From positions 28,959,223 to 29,023,222 of the forward strand of contig CAIIXF020000002.1 in NCBI GenBank assembly GCA_903813345.2: a stretch of DNA of 64,000 bases. The letters are read 5' to 3'. A program made the translations under genes and the position numbers. The notes beneath the pieces were generated by a model that saw only the letters and a list, made by a program, of their open reading frames with translations, was not told the origin of the DNA and did no database searches. This document shows, one piece after another, positions 59,150 to 64,000 of the stretch; within the stretch, counting starts at the first letter, position 1; each line of letters opens with the position of its first letter. The stretch comes from Owenia fusiformis. Taxonomy: Eukaryota; Annelida; Polychaeta; Sabellida; Oweniidae.

Positions 59150-62100
59150 ATGACAAAAGTGTTGAGATTCACGTGCTTAGCAGCAATCTTTCTAGTAGAT
59201 GCTGTACTTGCGGCTAACGTATACGGAGGTATGTATTTATAGGATATCAATATCACCGAGAAAATTAAAACGATATTCTGAAAAATTTCACCTAGTGCAC
59301 TAAATGTATAAAAATGTATAAAAGCAACAAGCGGAGTGCAGTATATCGTCACAATAACCTCCACATATTGGTTTGTAATTATACATTTAGAACACTATAA
59401 CGTGTAGGATAATTGATAATAATCTGTTTAAATTTAGACCTACATTTTGTTACAATATCCGATGAATGATGGTTTCACTGAAAAAACTCATTCTAATTTT
59501 CTACAATGTTATAATTGTATAGTATATATATTTTGAATTTTGTAATTATGTTACATACATGTATGTTACTTTAAAGGAGCCTGTAATGAAATTGTTCTTG
59601 TAGTCTCTATAAACTCAGTCTATATAGACAGATAAATGACAGTAGTAATAATATTAAAGATCTTCAACCATCGTCAAGCCTACCTTGACTTTAAAGATAT
59701 TTCGAAACACCCAGCAAAATATAAATTGGTACGCCTATAAAAACTTACAAACCCAGAACTCGTTAACTCGTTCTCGATCTGTTTTATAGGTGAAGACACT
59801 TCCTCTGGAACGCTAGCCCAATTTCTGCGAGAAATACTTGATACTGAAAAGCGTGGAACCTCGGGACGCTGGGATGTCAAATGCACGTGGATGTCACCGA
59901 ATAGCGATAAAGAATTTCTGCTAAAGACAGATGCAGATAAACACAGTATAAGCTTCAAAGAAAAAGAACATTTCATCAACTACCACAATGTACATCGAGC
60001 AAAAACTAGACGCTCGGCAGCGAATATGAACTACATCGTAAGCATCACATGCTCAATTTGGAGCTCAACATGCTTCCATCATCATACATTTTCCTAAAAT
60101 TAGATAATGAGCAATTTACCTTTCATAAAAATCAGTGTGGGGTTTAAGTTAGATAACCCATTCGTACTGAGTCTTAGAAGAAGAAGGTTCGAGCCTCTCG
60201 GCTAGCTGTCATTCCTCCTAAAACCCAGTACTTTATCCATAACAGAAATTTTGTTCGTAAAGCAATTATTATCGCAGAAATATGAAATTATATTTCACAC
60301 GTAGCTGGGCATGCAATATCAATTTATGACCATTCAGAACACAGTATAACCATGTAGTACAACTACCCAACCCTATTTTTGAACTGCAAAAAAGAATAGG
60401 ATGTAGTGACGTAGTCCTCAATGATATGTAAAACAAATATGTTATTTGTTATTTAGATTTGGGACCCAGAGCTTGCCGAACTGGCCCAGGTCTGGGCAGA
60501 TAAATGTGTCTATAAACACGGACAGCCGGGTGAGACCCTAGCCAAACAGGGAAGAGACCCCAACGAGTTCATTGGACAGAATATGCAAGCCTGGTCGTGT
60601 ACGTTTTTATCTTGTATTATCGTATAAATAAAGCCACTTAATTTTATTAATTGTTTTTTGAGTTATCATGTTCAATGTAGCCTGAACTACTTACTGGATT
60701 TACATATGGCAGGCTTGGCAGAATGAAATTTCATAATTTTATGCATTACAGGGATATCAATGGTCAAATTGTTTATAGCACCAGGTACAGACCCTTAGAG
60801 GAGTACGTACCCTAAGAGGAGCAACTTAATATTAGTACACCTGGTTGACGCATTTGTGTTGTGTTGTATACTTACTTATCCATCCACTTATATGGTGCAC
60901 ATCTCATTTGTCTGAAACTTATTGATTGGTCGTAATTTCATACGTCCAGATTGACCTTCCATTCTTTGGATTCGTGAATCTACAATTTTTAATTGATAAT
61001 GCATTGTTTTGATCAACTTTCGTGTCTTTTAGGGAGCTTCGATGAAGAACGAAGTATGTACAGCTGGTGGGAAGAGATCAATTACTATAATTACTACTCG
61101 CAGAAATGTGAAGGCATGCAATGTGGACATTACACACAGGTAAATCATACGAATATGGACATTACACACAGGTGAATCATACAATTTGGACATTACACAC
61201 AGGTGAATCATACAATTTGGACATTACAAACAGGTAAATCATACAATTTGGACATTACACACAGGTAAATATGAAGGCATGCAGTGTGGACACTACAATC
61301 AGTTTTTTTTATGGTACGACACAACACCCTCATAAAGTGCGAAGGCATGCAAAAGTGAAAATTACACTCAGGTAATATGTTAAGGCATGCAATGTGGACA
61401 CTACAGAAAAGAGGAAAAGTTGAAGACATTCAGTGTGGACACTACAGCCAGGTAGATATGAAGGCATGTAGTGTAGACAATACACCCAGGTAAATATGAA
61501 AGCTTCCATGTCGACACTATACCCAGGTAAATCATGCAATGTGGACACTACAACCAAGTAAATATGAAGGCATGTAATGTGGACATTACACCCTAGAAAG
61601 TTGAAGGCATTCAGTGTGGACACTACAACCAGGTAGATATGAAGGCATGTAGTGTAGACAATACACCCAGGTAAATATGAAAGCTTCCATGTCGACACTA
61701 TACCCAGGTAAATCATGCAATGTGGACACTACAACCAAGTAAATATGAAGGCATGTAATGTGGACATTACACCCTAGAAAGTTGAAGGCATTCAGTGTGG
61801 ACACTACAGCCAGGTAGATATGAAGGCATGTAGTGTAGACAATACACCCAGGTAAATATGAAAGCTTCCATGTCGACACTATACCCAGGTAAATCATGCA
61901 ATGTGGACACTACAACCAAGTAAATATGAAGGCATGTAATGTGGACATTACACCCTAGAAAGTTGAAGGCATTCAGTGTGGACAATACACCAAGGTAAAT
62001 ATGAAAGCTTCGATGTCGGCACTATACCCAGGTAAATCATGCAATGTGGAGACAATAATCGGGTAAATATGAACGCATGCATGTTGGCACCACAATAGGG

Positions 62101-63991
62101 TTATGTTTTATGTCATGCAATGTGGACACTACAATCGGGTAAATATGAACGCATGCATATTGGCACCACAATAGGATGAATATGAATGCATGCAACGTGG
62201 ACACACGGGTATATGTGAGAGTATGCAGTGTGCCATATGTGCTACACTAAAGTATATGACTAACCCAATGAAACAGATTATTTTGAAAACAAAAAGTGGG
62301 TTTCCAAGATGCACTACCATGTTGTTCTACTTTTGACCATATTTTTTGCACATCAAACACACAAACTAAACACAATTTGCTCTTTCAGTTTGCATGGGCT
62401 GGGACGGATCGTATGGGATGTGGCATATCATATTGCGAACGCCTCAAAAATGCATTTCCCGATTATGAAATCCATTGGTACTATGTTGTTTGCAACTACT
62501 TACCAGGGTATGTATTTTAAGTAAAGAAATAAGCAAGCAATTATATAAAGACAATCTTCTAAGTTAATTTTCTCACATGATGTATGATATGCGATATCAT
62601 AATCTCGAAAAAGATTTCTCTGAAAATCTTGAGGATTTTGACTAACCAATCAAAATCTAATAATATCATTTATCTGTTGATGTAGATATCCGCTTGTAGA
62701 TCACCCTTCTGAACTACGTATGAGCCAATTACTATATATTTGGACATAATGAATATTATAGTTACATTTTCAGAAATTTCGAGTTGATGTAAAATCGGCC
62801 AATAGCAGATTAGTAAAATCCAGTAGTAATGGATTGCTTGAAAATTTCATGTGTTCAAAATAAAATGAATTCAGTTCAACTTTTGCTATTACTTTTGGCT
62901 ATACTATTCAAATAACAGGCATTGGCAGAACAAGAAGATTTTCAAGGAGGGTCCGAAGTGTTCGCAATGTCCATCCGACAAGAGCCAATGTGATAACGGG
63001 CTTTGCAGTGAGTACATCACTGATTTACGCACTGAACTAGCTATCAACACAACATTTTATGATCGCCATAATTAAGCGAGATCTAGAATAATGTGTCACA
63101 GTGTATTCTGCAACTGTTCGATCATTGTAAATAAAATGTAATTAAATGAAATCATCACATTAGTAATTGTATTAGTTATACCTTACGCATTTCAGGATCT
63201 CCGCAGAAGTGTCCCAGCAACTACGTATGTCAAAACGGAGGTACTCTGCTACCTAACACTGGGTGTATCTGTCACTGTCCCAAGGAGTACACAGGCGATT
63301 CCTGTAAGACAACTCTTTCTTTACAACCCAGCTATATCAAATCCAAAAGTTTAATGTGAAGACATCACTATAAATGTTCTATGTATTGTTCTCTGGGGTT
63401 GTAAAAAGTGAGAGACGTTGTATCTGTTTTACGTTAAACTGGCTTTTTTGGGGATCGGGATGCTTGGGTTTGTCTCCATGCACTGGTATATGCTCAAACT
63501 ATCTTTGTTCCTTTGATAACTCTCTTTTAATACTTTTTGGTTTCTCCGGTGTAGTTCTTTTATATTTATCCTTACAGAGTTTACCTCATGGGTCTTTAAA
63601 CAGGAATGACTTCATTAAAAAAGACACAGTGCTCCTTCCTACTAACCTTACAAATTGTCCCACGTTTACTATTCAGCTTAAACCGTGTTCCAATATTACA
63701 ACCAGGTTGTAGATTTGCTTGATATAATTTAGCTTAAAGGACAACTAAAATGATTTACACCCCTTTAGGATACCCACGCTATTATCATTAAGATTATACA
63801 GCGAAAGTTTTCTTTTAATATTGAAGGTGAGACACCAACAGGAGTGGTTTTCCAATGCGACTTTGAAGAGGATGACTGTGGGTTCTCAAACGATCTAAAG
63901 GCTGACTTTACATGGACGAAGAATACAGGAGGAACCCCTGATGGTCAAACAGGACCAGCTGGTGACCATACCACTGGGGGACGAGACACAG
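59150..63991 (+). CDS. secreted CAP-EGF-MAM domain protein, 5' eight exons (continues past the window)
   Basis: Exons with consistent phases: 59150-59228, 59790-60037, 60457-60598, 61033-61139, 62389-62507, 62919-63007, 63196-63303, 63827-63991. The last ends at a likely GTGTGT donor. Residues 1-21 (MTKVLRFTCLAAIFLVDAVLA) are a signal peptide. Residues about 80-235 are a CAP/SCP domain: NYHNVHR with His92, WDPELAELAQVWADKC, GQNM at 149-152, WWEE at 168-171, the CAP1 motif GHYTQFAW with His189, GCGISYC, and the CAP2 region VVCNYLPGGH. Residues 246-262 are a short Cys-rich link, 263-298 an EGF-like domain (six Cys, ending HCPKEYTGDSC), and 303 onward the start of a MAM domain (CDFEEDDCGF..GPAGDHTTGG). 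CAP proteins are extracellular; roles range from sterol/lipid binding to protease inhibition. Oddity: the usual first CAP glutamate (GEN) is Gln150. Intron 4 holds an array derived from exon 4. Confidence 0.9.
61107..62215 (+). repeat. tandem array derived from the exon 4 end plus splice donor of the CAP gene
   Basis: The unit (about 30-45 bp) is GAAGGCATGCAATGTGGACA followed by CTACAnCCAGGTAAATAT, the same sequence as the last 30 nt of coding exon 4 (encoding EGMQCGHYTQ) and its GTAAAT donor. Roughly 25 diverged copies fill the first kilobase of the intron. Part of it is a higher-order repeat of exactly 181 bp (starts at 61420, 61601, 61782, with a partial unit from 61963). Several copies keep AGGTAAAT intact, i.e. 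decoy donors. Confidence 0.9.
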
Positions 63992-64000
63992 GTGTGTGCA

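Noticed and set aside
60138-60210. tRNA-like AAGGTTCGAGCC
   Set aside because: B-box-like word only, no A-box at the right distance and no cloverleaf; it lies in a CAP intron.
61330-61985. minus-strand ORFs of 72-128 codons
   Set aside because: Antisense of the exon-4-derived array; the same 181-bp unit gives the same peptide repeatedly.

Overview
This is animal nuclear DNA: AT-rich, with spliced genes on GT-AG introns, abundant dispersed repeats, and no bacterial operons. Gene content is bilaterian: an AF4/FMR2-family transcription-elongation scaffold, a Golgi-type family-92 glycosyltransferase, a metazoan Fic protein, and a secreted CAP-EGF-MAM protein. The gene set together with the repeat style (a CCATCGAACGAAGTTCGG repeat with CCGT runs, and families ending in CAGTAAAACCTG) suggests a marine invertebrate, most plausibly a mollusc or another lophotrochozoan. 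That assignment is inference.

Layout. 1-20.9 kb is repeat-rich. It probably lies upstream of, or inside, a large 5' intron of the AFF gene, with one weak candidate exon ending at 4300. It holds TA-flanked pogo-like short elements, two copies of a 247-248 bp hAT-like MITE with perfect 8-bp target duplications, a 26-bp minisatellite, a 51-bp tandem array, a tRNA-Leu-like SINE head and a 1 kb CCGT/GGCGGCCATTTT repeat. 20.9-33.1 kb carries eleven coding exons of the AFF gene on the + strand, read through to the stop at 33087; the N-terminal exons are missing. 33.1-38.5 kb holds no gene I can see but has a striking TATAGCTATA-rich block. 38.57-40.84 kb is a 2.27 kb element with perfect 16-bp terminal inverted repeats. 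41.6-44.1 kb has a one-coding-exon GT92 glycosyltransferase on the - strand, a short possible + strand first exon beyond its 3' end, and a YY1-like palindrome upstream of it. 44.8-47.5 kb has, on the - strand, a degraded CR1/Jockey-like LINE lying just downstream of a Fic gene whose end is frameshifted. 47.6-53.7 kb is tandem repeats, a foldback, a 1.46 kb 54-bp array and a 414-bp MITE. 56.4-58.7 kb is a LINE with an intact reverse transcriptase ORF. 59.15 kb to the window end is the 5' part of the CAP-EGF-MAM gene (+ strand, continues out of the window).

The genes are unlinked in function. The most informative observations are: (1) a tandem pair at 16.34-16.87 kb in which each copy carries a transposon insertion that the other lacks; (2) an intronic array in the CAP gene built from the 3' end of a coding exon plus its splice donor; (3) the 2.27 kb element with perfect terminal inverted repeats; and (4) the frameshift just after the Fic catalytic motif. 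I did not find a convincing new multi-gene system.
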